Positions 54,811 through 63,558 of a stretch of 64,000 nucleotides of DNA are shown piece by piece; within the stretch, counting starts at the first letter, position 1; each line of letters starts with the position of its first letter. Origin of the DNA: Nostoc spongiaeforme FACHB-130 (lineage in GTDB: Bacteria; Cyanobacteriota; Cyanobacteriia; Cyanobacteriales; Nostocaceae); NCBI RefSeq assembly GCF_014698475.1, contig NZ_JACJTB010000024.1, forward strand, positions 1 to 64,000, given 5' to 3'. Below the pieces are notes generated by a model, which was given only the letters and a program-made list of their open reading frames with translations, did not search any database and had not been told where the DNA came from. Made by a program: the position numbers and the translations under genes.

Positions 54811-56910
54811 GTGAAAAAAAATTGTTGGCTGCTAGTTGCTGTACCTAATTTACTGATAACTCTACCTGCTGAAGCCATTGATACTGAAATTCAACAGCAA
54901 GCTGATACTGAATTAACTCCGATAACTTCAACTATTTCTGACTTAAAAGACATTGATTTACCGATTACTCGTGCCGAATTATTAACTCAAGAAACGAGTA
55001 ATGAGAATGATATAGAATTTAAACAAGAAACCCCACCAGAAGCAGAAATCCAACCTGCTGATAATGCAGATATTTCTACAGAAGTTATTGGAGAACAAGA
55101 TACTTTATCTGGCTCTACACCTGTTTATGTAATTGAAAAAGAAGAAATTCAAAAACAAGGTGCTACTAGCGTTGCAGATGTTTTAAAAAGATTACCTGGG
55201 TTTGCGATTAATGATGTCGGTCATGGCGCAGATATTCACACAGGCACATATTATCGTGGTGCTTCGATTAATCAGTCTGTATTTTTAATCAATGGCAGAC
55301 CGATTAATAATAATATCAACACTTATCACGGCACAACCGATTTAAATAGCATTCCAGTAGAATCAATCGAACGAGTCGAATTATCGAGCGGTGTCGCTTC
55401 TACTTTGTATGGTTCCTCAGCTTTTGGTGGAGTGGTGAATATTATCACCAAAGAAGGTTATGGTAAACCAAAGCTAACTGGTAGTGTGGAATATGGCTCC
55501 TTAAGCTTAAATAATCAACAAACTAGTTTTAGTGGTTCAGTTGGGGCGGCGAGATATAATTTTAGCTTTGAAAGATTTTTTACCGATAACCGTTATCGTG
55601 TGCCTGTAGGTGCAGCAAATAGAGATGCTCAAGGTTTCTTATTCAACGCAGATACAGCGACAAGTACTTATTTTGGTAACATCGGCATAGATTTAAATCC
55701 TCGCAATACTTTAAATTTAGATGTGACTGCTTTGAGTAGCCGTCGAGGTTTAATTTATTTTGGTTTTCCGTTGCAGAGAGACCGTTTAGACCATGATGGT
55801 TTAAATATTGGTTTATCTTGGAAAGCTCGGTTAGGAAATGGCGATCGCTCTAATTTAACCACTACCATTGGTTACAATCAAAACTATTTCAGTACCTACG
55901 GGCCGACAGGTAACTTTTATCGGACAGGGGCTTTGGATACACAACAGTTTTCCGCCAGAGTAGACCATGAGTGGCAATTAGGGCAAAGCAATAAATTACG
56001 CTGGGGATTAGATTTAAAAAATACTAACTTAAACGGTGATGTTTTAAGTACCAGCCCACAGCGTATCGCTAATAATGAAACCGAAAACCGAGATTTATTA
56101 AACACAGCTTTATTTGCTGTTAATAGTTGGAATATCAGCAAAAATTTTCAAATCGATTTAGGACTCAGACAGAGTTTTGATACAGAATTTGGTAACTATC
56201 TTAATCCGAGCGTCGGCTTGCGTTATGCCCTCACCCCCACACTTGCAATGCGGGGAAGTTGGGCTGGCGGACAACGCAACCCCGGACTAGACCAGTTATA
56301 TGTTTATGACACAGTGCATGGTTGGGAACCAAACCCTGATTTAGACCCCGAAACCGGTTCGAGTTGGACTGCGGGAGTAGATGTCAAATTTGCCGAGAAT
56401 TTAACTGGACAGTTTACTTATTTCGGCAGCAGTATCGATAATCGTCTCGGTATTGTAGCTGGACGCTGGGCAAATATTGGGCTAGTAGATACCAACGGTT
56501 TAGAAGCAGCCTTACAACTCAGACTCAATTCTGGCTGGTCAACTTTTCTCAACTACACCTACACAGATGCTCAAATTAAAACAGGCTCAGAAAGGGGCTT
56601 GCAGTTGGGTTTGATTCCCTATTCTTTACTACAAGCTGGTGTTGGGTATCAAAATTCTGGTTGGCAAGCTAACTTGTATATGACCTACAACACTGGTGCA
56701 AGACGAGCCTTGTTTAATCGAACCGGAGACCAAATTACAGATTTTGCCCCATCCTATTTCAACTTAGATTTTAGTGGTCGCATCCCTGTAGCTGGCAATT
56801 TAGGGCTGACAGTTTACTTAGAAAACTTACTAGGTGAGCAATACGAGCGAGTAAATCGTATTTATAGCCCTGGGTTTACCTTTCGTTTGGGGTTAAGCTC
56901 AAGTTTGTAG
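54811..56910 (+). CDS. TonB-dependent outer-membrane receptor
   Basis: A 699-aa receptor from the GTG at 54811, chosen because it gives a good signal peptide (KKNCWLLVAVPNLLITLPAE-A); TTG 54787 and GTG 54799 are alternatives. An acidic spacer (about 25-100) precedes the plug (TPVYVIEKEEIQKQGATSVA, DVLKRLPGFAIND, RGASINQSVFLINGRPINNN, VELSSGVASTLYGSSAFGGV, VNIITKEG). The barrel runs to the end (LAMRGSWAGGQRNPGLDQLY; YLENLLGEQYERVNRIYSPG). It imports a ferric siderophore or cobalamin in concert with TonB. It may serve the FecCD/FecE system 3-5 kb upstream. The final residue is not aromatic. Confidence 0.92.
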   Translation: MKKNCWLLVAVPNLLITLPAEAIDTEIQQQADTELTPITSTISDLKDIDLPITRAELLTQETSNENDIEFKQETPPEAEIQPADNADISTEVIGEQDTLSGSTPVYVIEKEEIQKQGATSVADVLKRLPGFAINDVGHGADIHTGTYYRGASINQSVFLINGRPINNNINTYHGTTDLNSIPVESIERVELSSGVASTLYGSSAFGGVVNIITKEGYGKPKLTGSVEYGSLSLNNQQTSFSGSVGAARYNFSFERFFTDNRYRVPVGAANRDAQGFLFNADTATSTYFGNIGIDLNPRNTLNLDVTALSSRRGLIYFGFPLQRDRLDHDGLNIGLSWKARLGNGDRSNLTTTIGYNQNYFSTYGPTGNFYRTGALDTQQFSARVDHEWQLGQSNKLRWGLDLKNTNLNGDVLSTSPQRIANNETENRDLLNTALFAVNSWNISKNFQIDLGLRQSFDTEFGNYLNPSVGLRYALTPTLAMRGSWAGGQRNPGLDQLYVYDTVHGWEPNPDLDPETGSSWTAGVDVKFAENLTGQFTYFGSSIDNRLGIVAGRWANIGLVDTNGLEAALQLRLNSGWSTFLNYTYTDAQIKTGSERGLQLGLIPYSLLQAGVGYQNSGWQANLYMTYNTGARRALFNRTGDQITDFAPSYFNLDFSGRIPVAGNLGLTVYLENLLGEQYERVNRIYSPGFTFRLGLSSSL

Positions 56911-56943
56911 ACAGTTCAGTTAAGGCAATAACTTTAGACTGGT

Positions 56944-57019
56944 GTAGGTTGGGTGGAGGAACGGAACCCAACATTCACGCATACTTTGTTGGGTTCCGCT
57001 ATCGCTACACCCAACCTAC
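56944..57019. repeat. Nested gtaggttgggt palindrome
   Basis: Outer arms gtaggttgggtg (56944-56955) and cacccaacctac (57008-57019) enclose inner arms ggaacccaac (56964-56973 region) and gttgggttcc (56988-56997 region). It is a complete copy of the family seen at 47700. It begins 34 bp after the TonB receptor stop and could terminate transcription ahead of hetF. Confidence 0.7.
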
Positions 57020-57069
57020 TATTCTCTTAACTTATTATCAGGTGTTTCAACTAGAAATATCGCCCTAAC

Positions 57070-57127
57070 CTAAAAGGCGAGAGAGGAGCAACGAAAAATG
57101 TGGGTTTTAAGCCCCTACTCCTCTGCT
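57070..57127. other. Hairpin-rich segment upstream of hetF
   Basis: agaggag (about 57081) can pair with ctcctct (about 57119) around an inner ggg/ccc hairpin (gtgggttttaagcccc). In Nostoc PCC 7120 the region upstream of hetF yields the tandem sRNA NsiR1; here no tandem repeat is visible in 57020-57328, so this hairpin is only a candidate structure. It may be part of the hetF leader. Confidence 0.35.
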
Positions 57128-57328
57128 CCCTTTTGCCAGACATAATATGAGAGGCTGCTAAAAATGTTCTCTAGTTGTCATAATGAGGAATGAGCATTGT
57201 TTGAGCATGAAGATTTAGTGTAGGCCTATACTAAAATTTAATGTTCAAAAACAAAAATCCGGGTTTGGGCATCTATTGAGTATGAATGAGGGTTTGACAG
57301 CTAAAAACATTGAGATTGCGTTACTTGT

Positions 57329-59815
57329 ATGGAATTTCACATTTCCGTAACTCCAGTAGGGCAGAATGACTACTTGGTGCGAACGGAACAAGTCGCGCCT
57401 GGGGTGCCATTGGCAGAAGAACTAGTGACATGGCCTGTAGCTGATTGGTTAGCAGCCGCAGGACATCTCATGAATGACCCATTACAGTCGGTGTTACAGG
57501 GTGATGCGATCGCCAGAAACTCTGTAAACTTGGTGGCATTGGGTCAGCAATTTTATAATGCTCTGTTTCACGGCACTCTCAGAGATAGCTGGATTACTGC
57601 TCAAGGCATTGCCCAAAACCATCAACAAGTACTGCGCTTGCGGTTAGGTCTCAAGGACAATAGATTAGCACGTTTACCTTGGGAAGTCATGCACGCAGGC
57701 GATCGGCCTTTGGCTACTGGGCCTTATGTGGCGTTTTCACGCTACCAAAGCGGCATTCTCAATACTGGTCGTCTACCATCCAGGAATTTACCACAATTAT
57801 CCGAAGATGGGATAGTGCGCGTTTTAATGGTGCTGGCATCTCCTACAGACCAAATGCGGTTGGGTTTGTTGAAACACGAAGCACTCAGACTACAAGCCGA
57901 ATTACACCGTCATGCGGCTCGCACTATTGACAGTAGCATTCCCCTACCAGAAATTGAACTGACTATTTTAGACCAACCAGGCAGAGAAGAATTAACCCAA
58001 GCCCTCGAACAAGGCAGATACCAAGTTCTACATTATTCTGGTCATAGTAACTTAGGCCCCAACGGTGGCGAAATTTATCTTGTTAGTAGCAGAACAGGTT
58101 TAACTGAAACCCTCACTGGTGATGACCTAGCCGGATTACTCGTCAATAATAATATTCAAATGGCTGTGTTTAACTCTTGTTGGGGAGCATTCACCGCCAC
58201 AACTGACGCAACAGAAGACACTGGTGAACGTAACCTCACCGAAAGTTTAGTCCGCCGTGGAATTAAATGCGTTTTAGCAATGTCAGAACGCATTCCTGAT
58301 GAAGTTGCCCTCACCCTCACCCAGCTTTTGTACCGCAACCTCAGTCAAGGGTATCCGGTGGATTTATGTGTGAGTCGAGTGCGTCAGGGATTAATTTCGG
58401 CTTATGGTTCCCACCAAACTTATTGGGCTTTACCAATTTTGTATCTCCAACCCGAATTTGATGGTTTTCTGGGGACAGAACTTTCCACTTTTACCAGTAC
58501 AGAATCGCTGACGGATAATAGCCGCAGTATCAAGGTAACTTCGACCACAGCTTACTCTGTGATGACTGATGAAGCACAGATATCTTTACCCATTGATGAC
58601 ATGATGCCGGATTTGGGTAATGGGGCTGGGGATTTAGACTGGTTGGGTGAAGAGACTTGGGGCGATTTAGTTGATGAAATTGAATATGATGATCCTAGTT
58701 ATGCAGAAGATTCGGCGATCGTTTCTGATTTATTTCGCCAGCTAGATCAGCATTCAGCCAACAACAATAGTCAATCACCACTGACAGGTGATGTACCATC
58801 ACACCACAACGAACATATTTTTCCGACGAAACCAATCAGTAGTGAAGTTACAGCCATTAATCAACCAGGATTATGGGGAAGCACAAACACAACACCCCAG
58901 GACACTGCACCCAGTCAGGAAAAAGAGTGGAATAACTCTCATGTGGCATCGCTACCTACATCACCACCAAAACGTCGCCGCCCGGATGCACGGATCATTT
59001 GGGGTATTGTAGGGGCAGGTGCGATCGCTACTTTGATTGGTTTTGGTTGGTGGTGGCAAACTCGACGCACGCCAATGTTTGCTGATATCCCCAAAATTCC
59101 CGTTCAGCAATCTTTATCTGATGAAATTAATCCCAAAATCAACCTGCAAACGAGTCCAACAGGGGTGATTGCGACTAGCGCCACCGAAAAATTAAGCCAA
59201 GGAGACTTATCGGCCGGGTTGGTGGCTGTGGAAGAATTATTAAATCGTGGCGCACTGCAATCTGCCCAAACTGCCTTAAATGTTGTGCCGATAAAACACG
59301 TTAATAATCCTGCACTCAACTTTTTTAAAGGCAGACTAGCTTGGCAGTTAATTCAAACTGGAGATAGAAAATATACCATTGATGATGCCCGCCGTTTTTG
59401 GGAAACGGCTGTGAAAGCTGAACCCAACTCAGTTTTATATAACAATGCTGTGGGATTTGCTTATTATGCAGAAGGAAATGTTACCAGAGCTAATGATGCG
59501 TGGTTTAAGGCGCTGAATTTAGCTTTAAATCAGCAAAAATCTGCCTATAATGCGTCAATCTCTTTGCAAAACGCTCCATTGCCTCAAGATGCTTTGACTT
59601 CCTACGCTGGTTTAGCATTGGGATTGTATAAATCAGCACGCTCTCAACCTGCATCAAAGCAAGAGCAATACATGAAAGAAGCGATTAAGCTTCGTCAATT
59701 GGTGATTTCTCAAGACCCGGTAAACTTTCAGGTAAATAAATTAAGTAATAATTGGTTGTGGACAGAAGCTGCAATTACTGACTGGCGATCGCTCCTGCAA
59801 CAAAAAGCAGAATGA
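57329..59815 (+). CDS. hetF: HetF heterocyst differentiation protein (CHAT domain)
   Basis: An 828-aa protein. Its N-terminus MEFHISVTPVGQNDYLVRTE and overall plan match HetF. The CHAT (caspase-like) domain spans about 60-390 with the His-Cys dyad: H239 in VLHYSGHSNLGPNG and C284 in VFNSCWGAFTATT. A long acidic and polar linker follows (about 400-550), one membrane helix (ARIIWGIVGAGAIATLIGFG, about 554-575) and a C-terminal TPR-like helical part. In Anabaena HetF is needed for proper HetR turnover and heterocyst formation and also influences cell division. It starts a region that ends with psb34 and a TPR gene. Confidence 0.92.
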   Translation: MEFHISVTPVGQNDYLVRTEQVAPGVPLAEELVTWPVADWLAAAGHLMNDPLQSVLQGDAIARNSVNLVALGQQFYNALFHGTLRDSWITAQGIAQNHQQVLRLRLGLKDNRLARLPWEVMHAGDRPLATGPYVAFSRYQSGILNTGRLPSRNLPQLSEDGIVRVLMVLASPTDQMRLGLLKHEALRLQAELHRHAARTIDSSIPLPEIELTILDQPGREELTQALEQGRYQVLHYSGHSNLGPNGGEIYLVSSRTGLTETLTGDDLAGLLVNNNIQMAVFNSCWGAFTATTDATEDTGERNLTESLVRRGIKCVLAMSERIPDEVALTLTQLLYRNLSQGYPVDLCVSRVRQGLISAYGSHQTYWALPILYLQPEFDGFLGTELSTFTSTESLTDNSRSIKVTSTTAYSVMTDEAQISLPIDDMMPDLGNGAGDLDWLGEETWGDLVDEIEYDDPSYAEDSAIVSDLFRQLDQHSANNNSQSPLTGDVPSHHNEHIFPTKPISSEVTAINQPGLWGSTNTTPQDTAPSQEKEWNNSHVASLPTSPPKRRRPDARIIWGIVGAGAIATLIGFGWWWQTRRTPMFADIPKIPVQQSLSDEINPKINLQTSPTGVIATSATEKLSQGDLSAGLVAVEELLNRGALQSAQTALNVVPIKHVNNPALNFFKGRLAWQLIQTGDRKYTIDDARRFWETAVKAEPNSVLYNNAVGFAYYAEGNVTRANDAWFKALNLALNQQKSAYNASISLQNAPLPQDALTSYAGLALGLYKSARSQPASKQEQYMKEAIKLRQLVISQDPVNFQVNKLSNNWLWTEAAITDWRSLLQQKAE

Positions 59816-59825
59816 GGTTAGGGGT

Positions 59826-59929
59826 TATACCATTTTGGATTTTAGATTTTAGATTTTGGATTGCGGAATTGTTTACTGGTGAGCTTTACAGGAATCCATT
59901 TGTCGCAATCATTTTTCAAATTGGTATTA
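59826..59929. repeat. MITE-like repeat, family ataccattt, copy 1
   Basis: The segment runs from ataccattttggattttaga to ccatttgtcgcaatcattttt and ends caaattggtatta. The termini (ataccattt and aaattggtat) are imperfect inverted repeats. A second copy lies at 60473-60577, on the other side of psb34. It begins about 10 bp after the hetF stop. Confidence 0.7.
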
Positions 59930-60042
59930 GTACAACAAGGCAAAAGTCAAAAGGAAAAAGGAAAAAGAAATGAAGAGTCATACCACAAGCCTTTTCGCAA
60001 TTTCTATGGTCTGTTTATTTACGCCGACCTGTACTAGAGGTT
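59926..60042. repeat. MITE-like repeat, family tagtacaa, copy 2
   Basis: It starts tagtacaacaaggcaaaagt, contains taccacaagccttttcgcaa and tggtctgtttatttacgccg, and ends ctgtactag. It matches the segment at 51213-51350 in order and orientation. The copy abuts the ataccattt-family repeat, giving a composite of two repeat families between hetF and psb34. Confidence 0.65.
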
Positions 60043-60192
60043 AAAGAACTGCATAACATTGGCTTGACATTTTATCCAATAAGTTGTAGTTGTTGGCTAG
60101 AAAATGTAACAATTTGTCTCTGAGAGTGAGAGCAGAACAGATAAGTATTTGTAACATTAAATAATAATGTTCAGAACTTAAGGAATTACTTC

Positions 60193-60372
60193 ATGCCCTA
60201 CACGAATGAAGAAGGTGGTCGTCTTAACAATTTTGCCCAAGAGCCAAAGGTTTATCGAGCAGAACCTCCAACAGCAGAGCAGAAGCGTAACTACATTATC
60301 CTCGGTGTTGCCGCGATAGCTTTAGTCGGCGGCTTAATTTTTGTTGCCTTCTCGGTTTCTAATCTCAGTTAA
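60193..60372 (+). CDS. psb34: Psb34, photosystem II assembly-associated single-helix protein
   Basis: A 59-aa protein: MPYTNEEGGRLNNFAQEPKV, YRAEPPTAEQKRNY, then one membrane helix (IILGVAAIALVGGLIFVAFS). This is the ssl1498/Psb34 family, a single-helix protein of the thylakoid that binds PSII intermediates carrying CP47 during late assembly and is related in topology to high-light-inducible proteins. A TAAGGAA site lies about 8-9 nt upstream of the ATG. It is short enough to be missed by length filters. A terminator follows at 60416. Confidence 0.92.
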   Translation: MPYTNEEGGRLNNFAQEPKVYRAEPPTAEQKRNYIILGVAAIALVGGLIFVAFSVSNLS

Positions 60373-60415
60373 TTAACATTATTTTTGGGAAAAAAATTTC
60401 ATTTTTGGTGGTTTG

Positions 60416-60447
60416 CAGGTTTTCATTTTCAGGGGAACCTGTTTTTT
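60416..60447 (+). terminator. Intrinsic terminator after psb34
   Basis: Arms caggtt (60416-60421) and aacctg (60436-60441) followed by six T. Located 43 bp after the psb34 stop. Confidence 0.7.
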
Positions 60448-60472
60448 CTTTGTCATGTCAACAATCTCATAC

Positions 60473-60577
60473 TAATACCATTTTAGATTTTGGATTTTAG
60501 ATTTTGGATTGAGAAAGGGTTTACTGGTAAGCTTTTGAGCAATCCATTTGTCGCAATCATTCTTCCATTTGGTATAA
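60473..60577. repeat. MITE-like repeat, family ataccattt, copy 2
   Basis: Starts taataccattttagattttg and ends ccatttgtcgcaatcattct then tccatttggtata. It aligns with copy 1 (59826-59929) over its whole length in the same orientation. The remaining gap to 60876 carries a ctccctactccctactcccagc tract (about 60603-60630) and no gene. Confidence 0.7.
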
Positions 60578-60876
60578 GTTGTGTTCAGAAATAGTATTCC
60601 TACTCCCCACTCCCTACTCCCTACTCCCAGCCCAAATTACTATCTTTGATTGCAACTTGGTATCAAGTCAGAATATTGCTGCGTTGAGACACGAAATTTT
60701 AAGTTTGTGCTTGACAATTGCCGTCATAGTTAAATAACGTTCAGTTAAGAAGAATTGCAATTAGGTAAGCCACTTGCATGGTCATCTAGGGCTATGGGAA
60801 GATTACCCCGGACTAGATCAACCTAATTGCACCTTTTATCCGGTGATGTACAATGTTTTTTGGCTTTTGAGCCACC

Positions 60877-63090
60877 ATGAGCGTGAATGATTCAGCACAC
60901 CACGATAATTTTGCTTGGAATCGGCAAGTATATCACCGTTTGAAGCTTGCCCTGAGTTTGGGCTTAAGAAGACAACTTTTTTTAGCAGTATGTGACGATT
61001 TACAGCTGCGAAATCAAGTAGCAGCGAGATTACACTCAACTTTGGCTTATCCAGTGGGGCAAGTTTTATATCAACCCCAAGATGGACTGGAAACTAGCAG
61101 CACTCCGGCTTATCCGCGATTAGTAACTTTGCGGTTAAATTTAAATGAGCCTAATCCTGTAGCCCAAATCAATCAATGGCTGGCTAGTTATCCGCCGCCC
61201 ATTGTCGGTGCATCTCCAGATCATCCTGGAAAGCCTTTGCCAGTACCGACATTTCAAATTGTCGGCGTTGAACAGCTAACTAAGCAACCCGTAGCTGTTC
61301 AACGGTTATTTTTACATTATCTGCGCCTTTGTGACGAAGCTTTTTCTAGCCAAGAATCTAGCGGGTTTCTCGAATCTACAGTGCTGTTGTGGGTATCACG
61401 TCCTTGGTTGTCAGCCATTCAGCAGTCAGCACCCCAGTTTTGGCGTTGGCGGACGGGGATATTTACCTTTGCGGGAGAACCTTCACCCGCAAAACGCAAT
61501 GTCAATTATCCCGAACGTGTTTCTAATTCCCAAAATTTGGATTTTGGGAATTTAGAAGGGACTAGTGTCAACGAATCAACAATTGATACACCACCCACAG
61601 CCCCACCGCCCACAGCTCCTAAATTTGGCAAAAATGGTTATGGTACAGTTCCGACGGAAACACCAGCAAAGCAGGTTAGTAGGGTTCTAGATATTCCGCC
61701 ACCACCGCCGGGATTTATTAAGCATGAGTCACAATCGGCTGTTCAAGTTAGTGAAATTACGGCTCCTTCACTGTCTTCGCTATCACATATTAGTCAGGAG
61801 TTAACAGAGTTAGTCTTAGCAACAATTAATGCCAAGGTTAATCAAGAAGAAGAGGATAATTGGCAGCCGCAACAAATTTTATTAGCCATTGAAGAATTAC
61901 ACATCAAGCAAGCTGCAAAAGAAGATTTGGCAGCAGCTTATCATCAGTTGGGTAACTTATATCGCCTGCGGATTGAGCAAGGAAATTCCACCCTAGAAAA
62001 CTTGATGGTGGCAATTTTGGCTTATCAAGAAGCGATCGCCTATGATGATCAATCACCACAATTACCAGATATTCTCAATGATTTAGGTACATTGTATTGG
62101 ATGTTGTACCGCACACCACCCAATATTGAGGCGGGACAAAATTACATTGAACAGGGAATTGAGTTTTATCAGTTGGCGTTGAAGATGATTTCACCGCAGA
62201 CTCACCCAGAAACTTATGCGCGAGTGCAGAATAATTTGGGAACAGCTTACGGTGATTTAGCAAGATTTTCTCACCCTGCGGAAAACTGGCAACAGGCGGT
62301 TTTAGCTTATACAGAAGCCTTAGCTTACCGCACTATTGAAATGGATAGCTTGAAATATGCGGCTTGCCAAAATAATTTAGGTACAGCTTACTGGCATTTG
62401 GGACAATATAATCAACCAGTAGTGCATCTGAAAAAAGCGATCGCAGCTTATAACCAAGCACTCGCTCATTATAATGCCGAACAAGAACCACTCAAATACG
62501 GCATGATTCAAAATAATATCGGCACTGCCTATTGGAATTTAGCCCAATATGAACAACCTACCGACAATCTTCAGCAAGCTATTGATGTTTACTGTGAAGC
62601 TTTAAAATATCGCACCGCCGCCAATGTTCCCAGTGCTTGCGCCGCCACCCAAAATAATTTAGCCACAGCTTATTGGCATCTGGCAAACTTACCGCAAACC
62701 ACAAAAGAACGCAAGCAAAAGTTACTCAAATTATCAATTATTGCTTACGAAGAAGCCATTGCATTAGCGCATTCTTTGAATGGGATACCATTAAGCTTTG
62801 ATTTGTTTGCTGCTCATAATAACTTAGGATTAGCCCATTATCAGTTAGTTACAGATAGTTATTTTAACGGCGATAAACCCACGCGATCGCACCACTTAGA
62901 AATAGCACTAGATCACCATTTGCAAGCCTTAAACGGATTAAGCAAACAACCAGAAGCTTATCAAACAACCTTTGCTTATGTAGTCAAAACAATCCGCGCC
63001 TTCCACAACGAATTAGGCATTCAAGGACAAAATTTGGCTTTATCAAAAGTGCCTGGTCAATTATTACCAGAAATTTTGGCAAAGTTGTAA
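60877..63090 (+). CDS. Large TPR-repeat protein with degenerate NTPase-like N-terminus
   Basis: A 737-aa soluble protein. Residues 1-205 resemble an ATPase core without a P-loop (RRQLFLAVCDDLQLRNQVAA, ESTVLLWVSRPWLSAIQQSA). A Pro-rich linker (about 225-300, DTPPTAPPPTAPKFG, DIPPPPPGFIKH) leads to about ten TPR units of the N-N-L-G-x-A-Y-W-x-L type (ACQNNLGTAYWHLGQYNQPV; MIQNNIGTAYWNLAQYEQPT). Its function is unknown. It follows psb34 after a repeat and a 500-bp gap; its nearness to hetF may reflect a conserved neighbourhood but I cannot check that. Confidence 0.8.
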   Translation: MSVNDSAHHDNFAWNRQVYHRLKLALSLGLRRQLFLAVCDDLQLRNQVAARLHSTLAYPVGQVLYQPQDGLETSSTPAYPRLVTLRLNLNEPNPVAQINQWLASYPPPIVGASPDHPGKPLPVPTFQIVGVEQLTKQPVAVQRLFLHYLRLCDEAFSSQESSGFLESTVLLWVSRPWLSAIQQSAPQFWRWRTGIFTFAGEPSPAKRNVNYPERVSNSQNLDFGNLEGTSVNESTIDTPPTAPPPTAPKFGKNGYGTVPTETPAKQVSRVLDIPPPPPGFIKHESQSAVQVSEITAPSLSSLSHISQELTELVLATINAKVNQEEEDNWQPQQILLAIEELHIKQAAKEDLAAAYHQLGNLYRLRIEQGNSTLENLMVAILAYQEAIAYDDQSPQLPDILNDLGTLYWMLYRTPPNIEAGQNYIEQGIEFYQLALKMISPQTHPETYARVQNNLGTAYGDLARFSHPAENWQQAVLAYTEALAYRTIEMDSLKYAACQNNLGTAYWHLGQYNQPVVHLKKAIAAYNQALAHYNAEQEPLKYGMIQNNIGTAYWNLAQYEQPTDNLQQAIDVYCEALKYRTAANVPSACAATQNNLATAYWHLANLPQTTKERKQKLLKLSIIAYEEAIALAHSLNGIPLSFDLFAAHNNLGLAHYQLVTDSYFNGDKPTRSHHLEIALDHHLQALNGLSKQPEAYQTTFAYVVKTIRAFHNELGIQGQNLALSKVPGQLLPEILAKL

Positions 63091-63184
63091 ATTTAAGATT
63101 TAATACATATCTTGCATTTAGCCCCGACGAATGGAATTCGCCGTTATAATATCGACGATAAACTTTGCTAAAGAGCGCAAATGT

Positions 63185-63370
63185 ATGACTAGCCGCGAGC
63201 AGCTTATCCAAGAACTTGCAGAGGTTCCAGACGAGTTAGTTCAAGTAATGTTAGATTTTTTGCATCGTGTTCAGAAAACACGTAGTCATCATCCTTTAGC
63301 AAAATTTGCTGGTATTTTGAGTGATGATGAGGCGGCTGATTTACAGGAAGCAATTAAAACTGATTGGTAA
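63185..63370 (+). CDS. Small antitoxin-like protein without a toxin partner
   Basis: A 61-aa protein from the ATG at 63185 (MTSREQLIQELAEVPDELVQ); the 18 upstream codons are read-through. It has the pattern of short DUF2281-like or Phd-accessory antitoxins: an N-terminal helix pair (VMLDFLHRVQKT) and a short acidic end (SDDEAADLQEAIKTDW). No toxin ORF follows; the next 185 bp contain only HIP1 sites and a repeat. It is either an orphan antitoxin or an uncharacterised protein. Confidence 0.6.
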   Translation: MTSREQLIQELAEVPDELVQVMLDFLHRVQKTRSHHPLAKFAGILSDDEAADLQEAIKTDW

Positions 63371-63440
63371 TTATAGCTCTTATGTTTTGCGATCGCCTTT
63401 TCGCATCATCTAGGAGCGATCGCTAATCACAAAATCTCAA

Positions 63441-63474
63441 GGAGCGTTGGCGTAGCCCGCCGCAGGCATCGCTA
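63441..63474. repeat. ggagcgttggcgtagcccgccgcaggcatcgct-type repeat
   Basis: A short GC-rich interspersed repeat with internal dyad (gcgtagcccgc and gcaggcatcgc), flanked by HIP1 sites at 63389 and 63417. It accounts for most of the gap between the antitoxin-like and leucine-rich-repeat genes. Confidence 0.5.
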
Positions 63475-63558
63475 CAAACCAATGGTATATAATTTTGCTC
63501 TGATCCGCTAAAATCATCTTCAACAGTCTTCTTTCCTTTTACCCTTTGGCTTGGAATT

